This document shows, piece after piece, positions 6,097-6,585 of a DNA stretch of 6,585 nt. Position 1 is the stretch's first letter; each line of letters begins with the position of its first letter. The notes beneath the pieces were generated by a model that worked only from the letters and a program-made list of their open reading frames with translations, was not told where the DNA came from and made no database searches. This stretch comes from Pseudomonadota bacterium. Its GTDB lineage: Bacteria > Pseudomonadota > Alphaproteobacteria > Rhizobiales > Xanthobacteraceae. Position numbers and translations under genes: made by a program. Location of the stretch: NCBI GenBank assembly GCA_023387555.1, contig JAEWHY010000565.1:1-6585 (forward strand), given 5' to 3'.

Positions 6097-6585
6097 CTAA
6101 TCCCCGATATTCGGCGGCAACCGGATCAGGAACTCGGTGCCCTTTTCCAGCCGTATGATCTCAACCGACCCACCGAGCTGCCGGGCGGTCCCAAGGATCA
6201 CCTTGATGCCGAGGGAATTGGAGCGCGAGGGGTCGAAATCGGGCGGCAAGCCCTTGCCTCGGTCGGAAAACCGCAATTCGTAGGACTTGTTGGCGGCCTT
6301 CTTCAAACTGACGAAAATCGGCCCGGTCTCGTCTCGCGCATAGGCATGCTTCAGGGCGTTGGTGATGAGTTCGTGGGTCAGCACCGCTAGCGCGACCGCC
6401 TTGCTGCCCGAGATATGCAGCGGCTCGGCGTCCACCTCGATCCGGTGACGGTAGCCGCCATAGGCATTCTGGCTGTCCTCGCACAGCTTCTTGAGGAACT
6501 CGGAAAACTCGACCCGGCCAGCGTGGTCGGCCTGGTAGAGCTGCCGGTACACGCTGCCGATCGAGATGACACGGTCGCGCGCCCG
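6097..6585 (-). CDS. HisKA_2-family sensor histidine kinase, C-terminal part (5' end outside window)
   Basis: The frame runs from the right edge to the TAG at 6099-6097 and shows 162 residues; the GTG at 6552 is internal, since the preceding residues RARDRVISIGS continue the family pattern. Visible residues 1-45 are the second half of a HisKA_2 dimerisation region (RVISIGSVYRQLY, then VEFSEFLKKLCEDSQ), so the phosphorylated histidine must lie upstream, outside the window. Residues 65-158 are the ATP-binding domain: N-box HELITNALKHAY (71-82), G1 box DRGKGLPPDFD (108-118), G2-like SLGIKVI (124-130) and the closing LGGSVEI (137-143). The N-box lacks the W-x-E of strict HWE kinases. The protein would phosphorylate itself and pass the phosphate to a response regulator not seen here. 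The gene ends the visible kinase transcript; a link to the transporter genes downstream is possible but unproven. Confidence 0.88.
   Translation of the reverse strand, partial: RARDRVISIGSVYRQLYQADHAGRVEFSEFLKKLCEDSQNAYGGYRHRIEVDAEPLHISGSKAVALAVLTHELITNALKHAYARDETGPIFVSLKKAANKSYELRFSDRGKGLPPDFDPSRSNSLGIKVILGTARQLGGSVEIIRLEKGTEFLIRLPPNIGD

Noticed and set aside
4847..6100. A 417-codon open frame on the plus strand opposite the binding-protein gene
   Set aside because: It starts inside the permease start region, runs through the palindrome and is rich in H and R with no domain. It is an antisense shadow.
6070..6100. GC-rich palindromic bases (GCCGCGGC) after the kinase stop as a terminator
   Set aside because: The self-complementary stretch is too short for a clear stem-loop and has no following U-run.

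Overview
This is a GC-rich window of alphaproteobacterial character. The gene families (DUF2336 protein, HisKA_2-type sensor kinase, TAXI-type TRAP transporter) and two kinds of intergenic palindrome, one of the GTAGCCCGGAT/ATCCGGG type and one of the GTC-TCCCCGCG/CGCGGGGAC type, point to the Bradyrhizobium/Rhodopseudomonas group. That assignment rests on recognition, not a database search. No tRNA, rRNA, CRISPR array, insertion sequence or phage gene was seen. No stretch over 300 bases lacks a gene.

Layout. The left edge (to 1073, plus strand) holds a DUF2336 protein that lacks its N-terminus. It converges on a minus-strand cluster. The 119-base gap between them (1074-1192) is almost entirely repeat: three GTAGCC motifs at 16-base spacing, running into a 70-base imperfect inverted repeat whose arms can each fold on their own. 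On the minus strand, in order of transcription from the right, come: the C-terminal part of a HisKA_2-type histidine kinase (6585-6097, cut by the window edge); a 155-base leader with a possible G-quadruplex and a weak promoter candidate; a TAXI-family periplasmic binding protein (5941-5000); a 146-base gap with a second 70-base nested palindrome; a fused 4TM/12TM TRAP permease (4853-2934); and, 16 bases on, an IlvD/Edd-family dehydratase (2917-1193) that looks like the sugar-acid branch of the family.

How they fit together. The binding protein and permease together form a complete TAXI-type TRAP transporter: secreted ligand-binding protein plus single-chain membrane unit. The tightly linked dehydratase has the three cluster cysteines, the carbamylation-type lysine and the catalytic serine of pentonate dehydratases. 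The simplest reading is a three-gene operon that imports an acidic sugar derivative (an aldonate or similar hydroxy-acid) and dehydrates it to a 2-keto-3-deoxy acid. No later pathway enzyme and no obvious regulator of the operon lies inside the window. The pairing of a TAXI transporter with a sugar-acid dehydratase is the most interesting biological point. The nested palindrome between the binding-protein and permease genes is the most interesting regulatory one.
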